Assembly: GCF_000379465.1 (NCBI RefSeq)
Contig: NZ_KB905392.1
Span: forward strand, 372,001-436,000
Direction: 5' to 3'
Length of the DNA stretch: 64,000 nucleotides
Source: Sciscionella marina DSM 45152
GTDB taxonomy: Bacteria; Actinomycetota; Actinomycetes; Mycobacteriales; Pseudonocardiaceae
In this document: positions 43,086 to 51,023 of the stretch, piece by piece
Position numbering within the stretch: position 1 is the stretch's first letter
Layout: every line of letters begins with the position of its first letter
Made by a program: the position numbers and the translations under genes
The notes under the pieces: generated by a model
The model's database searches: none
The model's input: only the letters and a program-made list of their open reading frames with translations
What the model was told of the DNA's origin: nothing

Positions 43086-43877
43086 CTACAGAGTGTCCAC
43101 AGTGGACGTTCGAAGCGATCCGCCGGACTCGGGCACGGTGACCACGCCGAGCTCGAGCAGTTCGGCGAAGGCGTTGTCCGCGGCCAGCTCGCGCACCTGG
43201 ACCTGATAGCGGTGGGTGGTGCGGTACACGCCTTCGGCGTCGGCGTTCACCGCGACCAGAAATCCTTGCTCGGCAAGGAAACGCAGGGCCCGGGACACCA
43301 TTCCCCGCGTACTGTCCGCGGCGAGCCGCCCGTCCTTGGTCGCCGCGGCCTCGGGCCGGCGCATATAGGCCTGCCAGGCGTGCTCGAGTTCCGGGGCGTC
43401 CACCAGCGGATCGCCCTTACCCGCCGCGCGTTCGTCGAGCACCCGGCAGGCCTCGCGTACCACGCCGTCCACCTGCTCCACGCTCACCCTACCGACGTAG
43501 GTGTCGTTGGCCAGATCGTCCGGTCGCGGGAAACCGAGCGCGGCAACGGCGAGATGGATGATCCCGTGCAGCACTTTCTCGGTCTCCCTGCGGTCCCGGA
43601 TCTTGGCCGCACGCGCGTAGGAATCCATCTTGGTCTCGAAGGCGGACTCCTCGTTCGCGGCGAGCACGATTCCGGATCCGGCGCTCACATCCAGCACCAT
43701 GAGCCCCATGCCCGCGGCCACCCCGTTGGTGAGCTGTTTGAAGACGCTGTCCTCGCCGTAGCGGCGCACCAGGTCGGCGTACACCACATCCCGCGAGGGC
43801 ACCTGTTTGGGACGCAGGCCGAACGCGACGAGCCGCGCGGCCGACTCCGCGTCGCTCAGCGTGACATTCGCACTCAT
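43086..43877 (-). CDS. KITE-like accessory subunit of condensin-like complex (MksE/JetB-like)
   Basis: 263 residues from ATG 43877, four bases after the kleisin-like stop and eight before the SMC-like start. The sequence is mostly helical with tandem winged-helix character: AAKIRDRRETEKVLHGIIHLAVAALGFPR, then TRGMVSRALRFLAEQGFLVAVNADAEGVYRTTHRYQVQVREL, a helix-turn-helix-wing with basic residues. Size and position between a kleisin-like and an SMC-like gene match MksE/JetB. I did not recognise a named family from sequence alone; the assignment rests on architecture. Confidence 0.68.
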   Translation of the reverse strand: MSANVTLSDAESAARLVAFGLRPKQVPSRDVVYADLVRRYGEDSVFKQLTNGVAAGMGLMVLDVSAGSGIVLAANEESAFETKMDSYARAAKIRDRRETEKVLHGIIHLAVAALGFPRPDDLANDTYVGRVSVEQVDGVVREACRVLDERAAGKGDPLVDAPELEHAWQAYMRRPEAAATKDGRLAADSTRGMVSRALRFLAEQGFLVAVNADAEGVYRTTHRYQVQVRELAADNAFAELLELGVVTVPESGGSLRTSTVDTL

Positions 43878-43881
43878 CGCT

Positions 43882-45390
43882 CTATGACTCCTGATCCGTA
43901 CCGTCTTCGGCCGTGCCGGTCTCCGCGCTGATCTCCGCCGAGGTGAGCAGCAGCTCGTCGCCGCCGTAGACCTCGGTCTCGATGGTCCGGCCCGTGGCGA
44001 CGGCGACCAACATCCTGCCCTGTCCCGAACGCACCGCCGCACCCACCTCGGGGCTGTAGGCGTGCACCGCGCGCAGCGCGACCAGCCTGGCGAGTTCGGG
44101 ATCGCGTTCGGCCGCCTCGGCGAGCAGCCCGGACAGTTCCCTGCCCACCTCGGGCAGGTCGAGCAGCTCGTCGGCCATCCGCCACTGCTCCTCGCTGAAC
44201 CGTTCGCTGTCCTCGCTCGGGGCCAGCTGGGGGTCGGGCACCTCGCCGACGACCTTCGCGCGTTCCGGGGCCGGCCGCAACAGCAGCGAGACGAGCGAGG
44301 GCAGGGAGGTCGCGGTCGGCGGGCGGATTCCCGCGGCAGCACGGAAATATGCCTCGAGCGGGCGGGCCGCGGTGCCGACCGGCTGATCGAGGATCGGGGT
44401 GAGCAGCTGGCCGTACAGGTCGATCGCGGCGCGCTTGGCTGGGCCGGAGAACTGCTGCCGGTCCTGTTCGGCGCGGAACACCGCACCCGCGGACTGCAAC
44501 CGCGCCTGCAACTGGGTGTGCCTGCGGATGCAGTCGCCGACGATGTCCACCAGTTCCGCGGCCCTGCGCTTCTGCTCGATGTCCTCGGTGTCATCGCGCG
44601 CGGCGGTGATGTCCCGCAGGATCGCGCTCTCCGCGCGGAACCGGGCCTCCACGTGACGCAGTGCGGAATCGAGCAGTTCGGGGATCTCCCGCTCCCAGTC
44701 CACGGCGCGCACATCCCTGCGGGTGGCGTCCAGGCGACCGCGCAGCGTCTCGCCGAACTGCACGGTGCGGTACCGCGCCTGCTCGGCGGCCAGCTTCGCC
44801 TCGGCGAGGCGCCCGGAACTGATCAGGTGCTCCAGCTTGAGTTCCGCGGCGACCTGGGCGGACTCGACATCCGTGTCCAGCGCGCCGACGAGTACGTTGA
44901 TCGCCTCGTCGGTGGCCCGCAGGTAGACTTGACCGTCGGTGCCCGCCCGCTCGACGAGCAGCTTGAAATCGAAGGCACGGCGGCGGTAAGTGCCGCCCTC
45001 GTCGAGTTCCCCGTACACCCGGCGGAATCCGCGGTCCACGGTGCCCACGTTGAGCAGGTTGTCGAGCACCCAGCCGGCCACCCGCGCGTGCTCGGTGTTC
45101 GGCCTGTCGGGAGCCTGCGCGGCCACGAACGGCGTGACCTTGTTGATCATCCGTTCGTGATCGGCCCCGGAGTCGAAGTCCATCGCGATGGTGACCTTGT
45201 CGATCATGTGCAGTGCGATCTCGGCCATCTGGTAGATGCCCGCGTCCACCCAGTCGAGCATGCCCTTGCGCGCGTCCAGATCGTGCAGCGGCGCGGTGCA
45301 CGCGAGCGCCTTCATCCGGCGCGTCATGGCGTCGTCGAGCTCGTAGGTCGGTTCATGCTCGGGCACGGAGACCAACCGTAGTCGGGTCAC
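43882..45390 (-). CDS. Kleisin-like subunit of condensin-like complex (MksF/JetA-like)
   Basis: 502 residues from GTG 45390, whose GTGA overlaps the stop of the response-regulator gene. An N-terminal winged-helix-like region (MLDWVDAGIYQMAEIALHMIDKVTIAMDF) is followed by LDNLLNVGTVDRGFRRVYGELDEGGTYRRRAFDFKLL. Next comes a long helical middle (~170-330) with AAELKLEHLISSGRLAEAKLAAEQARYRT, and an acidic C-terminus. Size and order fit MksF/JetA kleisins that bridge SMC heads. A later GTG (VPEHEPTYE) could start the protein, but the GTGA overlap favours the longer form. Confidence 0.68.
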   Translation of the reverse strand: MTRLRLVSVPEHEPTYELDDAMTRRMKALACTAPLHDLDARKGMLDWVDAGIYQMAEIALHMIDKVTIAMDFDSGADHERMINKVTPFVAAQAPDRPNTEHARVAGWVLDNLLNVGTVDRGFRRVYGELDEGGTYRRRAFDFKLLVERAGTDGQVYLRATDEAINVLVGALDTDVESAQVAAELKLEHLISSGRLAEAKLAAEQARYRTVQFGETLRGRLDATRRDVRAVDWEREIPELLDSALRHVEARFRAESAILRDITAARDDTEDIEQKRRAAELVDIVGDCIRRHTQLQARLQSAGAVFRAEQDRQQFSGPAKRAAIDLYGQLLTPILDQPVGTAARPLEAYFRAAAGIRPPTATSLPSLVSLLLRPAPERAKVVGEVPDPQLAPSEDSERFSEEQWRMADELLDLPEVGRELSGLLAEAAERDPELARLVALRAVHAYSPEVGAAVRSGQGRMLVAVATGRTIETEVYGGDELLLTSAEISAETGTAEDGTDQES

Positions 45391-46067
45391 TCGGGCAGCG
45401 GTTCCACCGGGAGCAGCCCCAGCTCGAACGCGCGGCTCACCGCGTGCGCCCTGCTGGTGGCCTTCAGTGCGTGCCGGATCCCCTTCACGTGCGTGCGCAC
45501 CGTCTCCGGGGCCACGAACAGCTCCTCGGCGATCACCTCGTTGCGCTTGCCGTCCGCCATCAGGCACAGCACCTCGAACTGGCGCTGGGTGATCGCCCAG
45601 TGCACCGCAGGGCGGTTTCCGGGGCGCCCGATGCGCTGCTGGCCGCCCAGCGCCGGATGCACGACCGGGGAACGGCGGCGCACCCGGTCGATCCCGCCGA
45701 GCAGTTCGGTCCCCGCAACGGTGCGCGGCAGCAGCAGGTCGGCCCCCGCGGCGAGCACCCGGTCGGCATAGCTGCCGTGCACCAGCGGTTCGGGGACCAG
45801 CACCGCAACGATCGGCGGATGCTGTGCCCCTTTGAGGGTCGCGGTGAGGTAGCAGGACTCGTCCATCATGGCGTCCAGCAGCACCAGATCGGGGGCCAGC
45901 CGCGCGCAGGTGGGCAGCACCTCGCGGACCCGGCCGATCCGGCCCTGGTACCGCAGCTGTCTGCTGGCCGTGAACTGTTCGCGGATGCCCTCGGCGAACA
46001 ACGGCTCCGCATCTACCACGAGTGCCGTGATGATGGCGCTGTCCACAGTTTCTGCTGCCAAGCCCAT
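45387..46067 (-). CDS. Orphan response regulator, receiver plus LuxR/NarL HTH
   Basis: 226 residues from ATG 46067 (GAGGA four bases upstream). The N-terminal receiver shows ALVVDAEPLFAEGIREQF with the first acidic pocket residue, then the phospho-acceptor Asp in LVLLDAMMDES and a conserved GADLLLPRTVAG. The C-terminal HTH is ITQRQFEVLCLMADGKRNEVIAEELFVAPETVRTHVKGIRHAL, a NarL/LuxR fold. No histidine kinase is nearby. Its last codons overlap the kleisin-like start, so it is translated with the condensin-like genes and probably controls them. The frame upstream of 46067 is non-coding. Confidence 0.88.
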   Translation of the reverse strand: MGLAAETVDSAIITALVVDAEPLFAEGIREQFTASRQLRYQGRIGRVREVLPTCARLAPDLVLLDAMMDESCYLTATLKGAQHPPIVAVLVPEPLVHGSYADRVLAAGADLLLPRTVAGTELLGGIDRVRRRSPVVHPALGGQQRIGRPGNRPAVHWAITQRQFEVLCLMADGKRNEVIAEELFVAPETVRTHVKGIRHALKATSRAHAVSRAFELGLLPVEPLPE

Positions 46068-46147
46068 GCGTTCCTCAACCGTCTGTGCCCGTATTGTCCG
46101 GCCGCATCGACGTGTCCGCGATACCCGCAGTAGAACGCACCCCGTTG

Positions 46148-46171
46148 CGCACCGGGTCAACACCCGATGCG
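46148..46171. promoter_or_regulatory. Inverted repeat upstream of response-regulator/condensin operon
   Basis: CGCACCGGGT and ACCCGATGCG (9 of 10 complementary) with a 4-base spacer lie 80 bases before the regulator ATG. On the minus strand TTGACC sits inside the repeat as a possible -35 box. It may be the binding site of the encoded regulator, or a terminator for the ESX trio ending at 46229. Confidence 0.4.
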
Positions 46172-46228
46172 GTGAAGATATCGGATGTGCGCCGCGCGTC
46201 ACACCCGAAACGCCGCGTATCGGCTCAC

Positions 46229-47023
46229 TTACCTACGGTCCGCCGGATGCTCCGGGCTGCCCGCCTGCCCGGGAATCGGCGCACCGGTGACCAGATCCTC
46301 CCGGGTGCGCAGCAGCTGTTCGGCGATCGCCTCGGCGCTGCCCGGTTTCGCGGTGATGTACTCGCCGCCGCCGTTGTCGGTGGTGTAGAACAACACCCGC
46401 CCGGGATCCGGATCGATGTGGTTCACCGGGCTCGGCGCGATGTGCCTGCGGCCGTTGGGCGAGCGCACCGCGACGTAGTACTGCCCCTTGCCGATCGGCC
46501 GGGTGGCGAACACCTCGCGCAACAGGGCGACATCCCCGGTCAGTTCCTCCGGGGCGGTCTCGAACAGTTCCGCACTGGGCACGCTGACCGGGCGGAACCG
46601 CGCGGGCGGAAACGCGGGCAGGGCCGTGACCAGGGCCCCGGGGTCCGGATTCGCCTGCGAGATCCGGACCGTGTTCCCGTCGAGCACCGCGAGCATGGCG
46701 TGGCCGCCGTGACAGGCGAGCAGCGCGCTCACCCCGAACCCGTTCGTGCCGATGATCCAGGCGAAGTACTCCTCCTGGGCACCGGCCAGCATCTGGTAGA
46801 CGCCCTCCAGATCGGCGGTGAACCCGCGCCGGTCCTCCCCGGCCAGCTCGCGCAGCTCGGCGAACGCGGCCAGTTCGGCGTGCGCGCTCGCGTAGGGATC
46901 GTCCTGTTCCCCGCCCGGCATCGGCACGTAGAGCGCATCGGGCAGTTCGCCGACCTTCGCGTACCGCCAGGTGACCGCGAAGGTCTCCGCCGAGAGCCGT
47001 ACCGGGAGGCGAAGCATGGTCAC
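46229..47023 (-). CDS. ESX secretion-associated protein EspG-like
   Basis: 264 residues of the EspG family: an N-terminal LSAETFAVTWRYAKVGELPDALYVP strand-helix, the central LVTALPAFPPARFRPVSVP, and the C-terminal YYVAVRSPNGRRHIAPSPVNHIDPDPGRVLFYTT, a typical EspG ending. EspG proteins chaperone PE/PPE heterodimers in the cytosol before type VII export. GTG 47023 overlaps the stop of the PPE-like gene (GTGA). No ESX ATPase or membrane core is present here, so the trio must use an unlinked ESX system. Confidence 0.85.
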   Translation of the reverse strand: MTMLRLPVRLSAETFAVTWRYAKVGELPDALYVPMPGGEQDDPYASAHAELAAFAELRELAGEDRRGFTADLEGVYQMLAGAQEEYFAWIIGTNGFGVSALLACHGGHAMLAVLDGNTVRISQANPDPGALVTALPAFPPARFRPVSVPSAELFETAPEELTGDVALLREVFATRPIGKGQYYVAVRSPNGRRHIAPSPVNHIDPDPGRVLFYTTDNGGGEYITAKPGSAEAIAEQLLRTREDLVTGAPIPGQAGSPEHPADRR

Positions 47024-47643
47024 TCGCCGCCAATGCCTGGGAATTCCCCCGTTTGCTTCCCCGTCTCGGCGGCGTACTCCGCATACGCGTCCTGGTTCGT
47101 CCGCGCACCGCCGTGGTACGCCCCCGCGTTCACGGCCGCCGACCCTCCCCGCGCCATGAGCACCGGATTGTGCACCGCGCCGAGCCCGCCGCAGTCCGGT
47201 GGCTGCTCGGTGACCGGGACGACCCTTCTCCTCGTCTCCACGAAGGCGTCGACCTGTTCGGCGAGCATGCTCGCCCCGGCCCGGGCGCGTTTGGCGATCT
47301 CGTCCAGCCGGTCACGCAGCGGGGCGAGCGCGGCCAGTGCCGCTTCCGCCGCCGTGCCCTGCCAGCTGCCCGCGAGCGTCGAGCGCACCGCGTGCACCCC
47401 GTCGGCGCCCGCGGCCAGCGAGGCCGAGATCGTGTCCGCGGACTCCCGGGCCCGCTGGTATCCCTCGGGGCCCGCCCCGGAATGGAAGTACTCGTAGATG
47501 CGTGCCGGATCGGCGAAATCGGGCCGGCAACCGCCCGGATGGCGCTGCGCCCACTGCCGCACGAGTGCCTGCGCCGCGGCCGCCCGGTTCGGGGCGGCGT
47601 CGACCATCGAGGCCCGTTCGGCCATCCAGTCCCACAAGGCCAT
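47020..47643 (-). CDS. PPE/WXG-like ESX substrate-type protein
   Basis: 207 residues, helical: ASAGYQRARESADTISASLA-like helices (GPEGYQRARESADTISASLA) and SWQGTAAEAALAALAPLRDRLDEIAKRARAG, where the SWQG turn corresponds to the WxG helix-turn-helix. The C-terminal ~60 residues (VHNPVLMARGGSAAVNAGAYH onward) are Gly/Ala-rich and flexible. In Pseudonocardiales such PPE-like proteins sit between EspG and a PE-like gene. Its ATG shares a base with the PE-like stop (TGATG). Secretion is inferred from family context. Confidence 0.75.
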   Translation of the reverse strand: MALWDWMAERASMVDAAPNRAAAAQALVRQWAQRHPGGCRPDFADPARIYEYFHSGAGPEGYQRARESADTISASLAAGADGVHAVRSTLAGSWQGTAAEAALAALAPLRDRLDEIAKRARAGASMLAEQVDAFVETRRRVVPVTEQPPDCGGLGAVHNPVLMARGGSAAVNAGAYHGGARTNQDAYAEYAAETGKQTGEFPGIGGE

Positions 47644-47981
47644 CAGCGGTCCCCGCTCCCCGGCGCGTCGGCATGCAGATGCGTGCGCAGACCGAGTTCG
47701 TTGGCCAGCTCACCCGCGTTGTACTCGAGATCGATCGCGATGAGGGCGTCCACCGCGCGCTGGGCCTGTTCCCGGGTGGCGGCGTGTTCCTCGGATACCT
47801 CGCCGACCCAGTCGAGGTAGCGCTCGTGGAATCGCTCGGTCGCCGGTGCCGTGCCAGGCGCCCGAACCGTGTCCAGGCCGCCGAGATCCCCGCGCTCCTC
47901 GTCGAGTCGCGCGATCAGATCGCGAAGCATCGTCAACGCGGACCGCATACCCGCCGCGTCGTACTGCAGATCGCCAGCCAC
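47643..47981 (-). CDS. PE-like small helical ESX partner protein
   Basis: 112 residues from GTG 47981 (GGGAG five bases upstream). Two long helices: DAAGMRSALTMLRDLIARLDEERGDL and ATERFHERYLDWVGEVSEEHAATREQAQRAVDALI, joined by a short loop, followed by a tail with YNAGELANELGLRTH. It resembles PE/EsxB-sized partners that pair with the PPE-like protein encoded next. A YxxxE/D-type export signal could be YNAGE near the C-terminus. Probable first gene of the PE-PPE-EspG operon. Confidence 0.68.
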   Translation of the reverse strand: MAGDLQYDAAGMRSALTMLRDLIARLDEERGDLGGLDTVRAPGTAPATERFHERYLDWVGEVSEEHAATREQAQRAVDALIAIDLEYNAGELANELGLRTHLHADAPGSGDR

Positions 47982-48061
47982 CGGCACTCCCTGACCATTC
48001 CGTGCGCGGCGCGCCACGCCCGACGCGTTCCAGGATAACGGTCCCCTCGGGGCGGGAAACG

Positions 48062-48096
48062 GGGGTTGTCACGCACCCCCAGCGCGTGACAACCCC
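48062..48096. promoter_or_regulatory. Perfect 13-bp hairpin between ESX trio and XRE regulator
   Basis: GGGGTTGTCACGC (48062-48074) and GCGTGACAACCCC (48084-48096) with a 9-base loop, in the 292-base divergent gap 47982-48273. It could be an operator for the XRE regulator, a leader hairpin on the PE-like transcript, or a bidirectional terminator. The rest of the gap holds TTTGCATACGTTTGC near 48160, a second symmetric motif, and no gene. Confidence 0.55.
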
Positions 48097-48273
48097 ACGA
48101 CACTCCATGACCGCGGTCGCCCCTCCGCCCCTGCAGGGCAGCATAGCGACAGCGTCAACATTTGCATACGTTTGCGGCCGTCCGTACGATCATTCGCATT
48201 CGCCGGTCCGCCGGCCCGGAGCACCTGGCCCGGGACGGATCTCGGGAAACCGCAACCATGGGGGTCGCAGGTC

Positions 48274-48666
48274 ATGGCACACGGAGGTACCACCTGGTGC
48301 GCCGACTCGTTCGCCGCACGACTCGGCGGGCTCATCGAACAACTCCGCGAACGGCGCGGGCCGCTCTCCTACCGCAGGATCGCTCAGGGCATCAGTGCGC
48401 TCGGCGGGCCGACCATCTCGGCCGCGTACCTGCAGCAACTGGTCACCGGCAAGCGCGGGGACCCCAAGATCAGCTACGTGCAGGCCTTCGCCCGCTACTT
48501 CGACGTCCCGGTGACCTATTTCTTCGACGAGCAGACCTGCGAACAGACCGATTCCCCCGGGCGGATCATCGCCATGCGCGCGGAAAGCCTCTCCACCGAA
48601 GGGCGCAGGCAGATCATGGGACTGCTCGACTACGTCTGGCGCGCCGAACGGGGCCGCCGTCGCTAG
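48274..48666 (+). CDS. XRE family regulator, EspR-like
   Basis: 130 residues. The HTH segment is GLIEQLRERRGPLSYRRIAQGISALGGPTISAAYLQQLVTGKRGDPKISYVQAFARYFDVPVTYFF, the layout of actinobacterial XRE/EspR-type proteins (long first helix, AYLQQLxTGxR recognition helix, C-terminal dimerisation helix). Divergent from the PE-PPE-EspG operon, so it probably regulates that operon or ESX export. ATG 48274 is preferred; upstream starts would run through the promoter region. Confidence 0.85.
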   Translation: MAHGGTTWCADSFAARLGGLIEQLRERRGPLSYRRIAQGISALGGPTISAAYLQQLVTGKRGDPKISYVQAFARYFDVPVTYFFDEQTCEQTDSPGRIIAMRAESLSTEGRRQIMGLLDYVWRAERGRRR

Positions 48667-48679
48667 CCTCCAGCGCTTG

Positions 48680-48706
48680 TTGACACCCTGCCAATATTGC
48701 TATCGT
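48680..48706 (+). promoter_or_regulatory. Candidate promoter of the crotonase-monooxygenase-thiolase operon
   Basis: TTGACA at 48680-48685 is a consensus -35 hexamer. TATCGT at 48701 would be a weak -10 with a short 15-base spacer. The 8-bp palindrome CAATATTG (48692-48699) lies between them and could bind a repressor. Confidence 0.35.
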
Positions 48707-48732
48707 TCCGCTACGGCAACGAGGAGGCCCGG

Positions 48733-49572
48733 GTGCCCGAGTACAGCGAGATCGACTACGCGGTGGACGGGGCGATCGCCACCATCACGCTCGACCGCCC
48801 CGAGGCCCGCAACGGCTACACCGTCACCATGGCCGATGAACTCGCCGCGGCCTTCGACCGCGCGGACAACGACGATTCGGTGCGTTGCGTGGTGTTCACC
48901 GGCTCGGGCAAGGACTTCTGCGTCGGCGGCGACCTGTCCAGCGGATCCCTGGACCTCGGCGAGATCGATGAGCGCGACGGATTCTGGAAGGAACCGGCCG
49001 GCCGTTGCTCGATGCGGATCTTCGCGATGCGCAAACCGGTGCTCGCGGCCATCCGCGGCGCCGCGGTCGGCGCGGGCTCGACGATCTGCCTGCCCTGCGA
49101 CTACCGGCTGGCGAGCACCGACGCGCGGTTCGGTTTCGTGTTCTCCCGGCGCGGCATCGTCCCCGAGGGCGCCTCCACCTGGTTCCTTCCCCGGCTCGTC
49201 GGGATGGGAACCGCGCTCGACTGGATGGTCAGCGGCCGGGTGTTCGACGCCGAGGAGGCCAGGAACGCCGGTCTGGTGCAGCGGCTGCACGAGCCGGACG
49301 AACTGCTCGACGCGGCCTACACGCTCGCACGGGAGATCGCCACGAAGGTCGCGCCGGTCTCCGCCGCGGTGATCCGGCAGATGCTCTATCGGATGAGCGC
49401 GCTGGATTCCCCGTTCGCGACGCAGCGGCTCGATTCCCGGCTGATCGAGAACATGCCGGACAACGCCGACGCGATCGAGGGAGTCATGGCCTTCCTCCAG
49501 AAACGGGAACCGCAGTTCACCGGAACCGTTTCCCGTGATCTTCCCGATTATCTGCCGTGGTCACCGGAATGA
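48733..49572 (+). CDS. Enoyl-CoA hydratase/isomerase family (crotonase) protein
   Basis: 279 residues from GTG 48733, seven bases after GAGGAGG. Crotonase core: ITLDRPEARNGYTVTMADEL, oxyanion-hole DFCVGGDLSSG (~residue 65) and AAVGAGSTICLPCDYRLAS (~115). FSRRGIVPEGASTWFLPRLVG follows, where Glu in VPEG/ASTW is the second acid typical of 2-(1,2-epoxy)-acyl-CoA isomerase/hydratase groups. The first catalytic Glu of true hydratases is replaced (GAGSTI), so isomerase or hydrolase activity is possible. First gene of a three-gene operon with ATGA overlaps. Confidence 0.85.
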   Translation: MPEYSEIDYAVDGAIATITLDRPEARNGYTVTMADELAAAFDRADNDDSVRCVVFTGSGKDFCVGGDLSSGSLDLGEIDERDGFWKEPAGRCSMRIFAMRKPVLAAIRGAAVGAGSTICLPCDYRLASTDARFGFVFSRRGIVPEGASTWFLPRLVGMGTALDWMVSGRVFDAEEARNAGLVQRLHEPDELLDAAYTLAREIATKVAPVSAAVIRQMLYRMSALDSPFATQRLDSRLIENMPDNADAIEGVMAFLQKREPQFTGTVSRDLPDYLPWSPE

Positions 49573-51023
49573 ACGTCGTCATCATCGGTTCCGGATTCGC
49601 GGGAATAGCGGCCGCGATCGAACTGCGCGCGCACGGGATCCGGGACATCACCATTCTGGAACGCGCGGACACACTCGGCGGGGTATGGCGGGAGAACACC
49701 TATCCGGGCTCGGGGTGCGATGTGCCGGCGCCCTACTATTCACTTTCCTACGCCATGAATCCGTATTCCTCGAATCGCTATACGGTGCAGTCCGAGATCC
49801 TCGCCTATCTGAACCGGATCGCGGACCGGTTCGGAATACGCGAACTCATCGAATTCGGCACCGAGGTCACCACGGCCCGATTCGACGAACCATGCGGGGA
49901 ATGGGTGATCGGCACCGCGGCCGGGAGCGAATACCGGGCCAGGGTGCTGGTGCCCGCGGTCGGCCAGCTGTCCCGGCCCGCCATGCCACGCATTCCCGGT
50001 ATGGCCGAGTTCACCGGGCACGCGTTCCACTCGGCGCGCTGGGATCACGACTTCCCCTTGCGTGGCGCACGGATCGCGGTCATCGGAACCGGGGCGAGCG
50101 CCATCCAGTTCGTCCCGCGCCTGCAGCCGCTCGCCCAGCGGCTGACCGTGTTCCAGCGCTCGGCGCCCTACATCCTGCCCAAACCCGACACCGGCTACGG
50201 TCCGGTCCGGCGCGCACTTTTCCGGTTCCTGCCCCAGACTCTCGGCCTCGAACGGCTGCTCTTCTGGTCCGCGGGCGAACTGAGCACCCGCGCGCTCACC
50301 GGTGACGAACGGGTCGCCTCGGTTTTTCGCGGGATCACCGAACGGTTCCGCGCCAAGCACATCACCGATCCGGTCCTGCGCGCGAAACTCACCCCCGACT
50401 ATCCGATCGGCTGCAAGCGGGTGCTGTTCTCGAACGACTACTACCCCGCGATGACCAAACCCAATGTGGCACTCGAGACCACGCCCATCGACTCGATCAC
50501 GCCCTCCGGGGTGCGCACCGAGGACGGCGCGGTACACGAGGCGGACGTGCTCGTCTACGGGACCGGTTTCTCCGCGACGGACTTCCTGGCCCCCATCGCG
50601 ATCAGCGGCCGCGGCGGACATCCGCTCTGCGAGGAGTGGCGTTCCGGGGCGCACGCCTACCTCGGCATGACCGTTCCCGGATTTCCCAACATGTTCTGTA
50701 TGTACGGCCCGAACACGAACCTCGGCAGCGGCTCCGTCCTCTACATGGTGGAGCGCCAGGCCCGCTACCTCGCCAAGGCGGCCACGTTCCTCGCCCGCCA
50801 CCCCGGCGCGGACCTCGAGGTCGATCCGGCCGTGGAACGCCGCTATGACGAGGAGATCCAGTCCCGGCTCGCCGGCAGCGCTTGGTCCGGCTGTACCAGC
50901 TGGTATCGGCAGGCCGATGGCCGGGTGCCGACGAACTGGCCGGGCAACGTCTCCGAATACCACCGCCGAACCAAACGGTTCGACCTGAACGATTACCGGA
51001 TTGGAGCACTGGCCCGAGCATGA
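49569..51023 (+). CDS. Flavin-dependent monooxygenase, Baeyer-Villiger type
   Basis: 484 residues from ATG 49569, overlapping the crotonase stop (ATGA). FAD Rossmann motif IIGSGFAG (residues 5-12), the BVMO fingerprint FTGHAFHSARWD (148-159, F-x-G-x3-H-x3-W-D), NADPH motif VIGTGASA (171-178), and GTGFSATDFLAPI near the C-terminal third. It should insert oxygen next to a ketone to give an ester or lactone. The operon partners (crotonase, thiolase-like) suggest degradation of a cyclic ketone-containing substrate such as a terpenoid or steroid fragment. Confidence 0.88.
   Translation: MNVVIIGSGFAGIAAAIELRAHGIRDITILERADTLGGVWRENTYPGSGCDVPAPYYSLSYAMNPYSSNRYTVQSEILAYLNRIADRFGIRELIEFGTEVTTARFDEPCGEWVIGTAAGSEYRARVLVPAVGQLSRPAMPRIPGMAEFTGHAFHSARWDHDFPLRGARIAVIGTGASAIQFVPRLQPLAQRLTVFQRSAPYILPKPDTGYGPVRRALFRFLPQTLGLERLLFWSAGELSTRALTGDERVASVFRGITERFRAKHITDPVLRAKLTPDYPIGCKRVLFSNDYYPAMTKPNVALETTPIDSITPSGVRTEDGAVHEADVLVYGTGFSATDFLAPIAISGRGGHPLCEEWRSGAHAYLGMTVPGFPNMFCMYGPNTNLGSGSVLYMVERQARYLAKAATFLARHPGADLEVDPAVERRYDEEIQSRLAGSAWSGCTSWYRQADGRVPTNWPGNVSEYHRRTKRFDLNDYRIGALARA

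Noticed and set aside
40792-43206. Open frame of 804 codons on the plus strand opposite the SMC-like gene
   Set aside because: Antisense shadow produced by the repetitive Ala/Glu/Arg codons of the coiled coil.
38647-46067. Lamassu or TIGR02680-type four-gene Wadjet
   Set aside because: There is no LmuA nuclease-like or TIGR02679/JetD-like gene, and the accessory protein sizes fit MksF/MksE better. Kept only as condensin-like.
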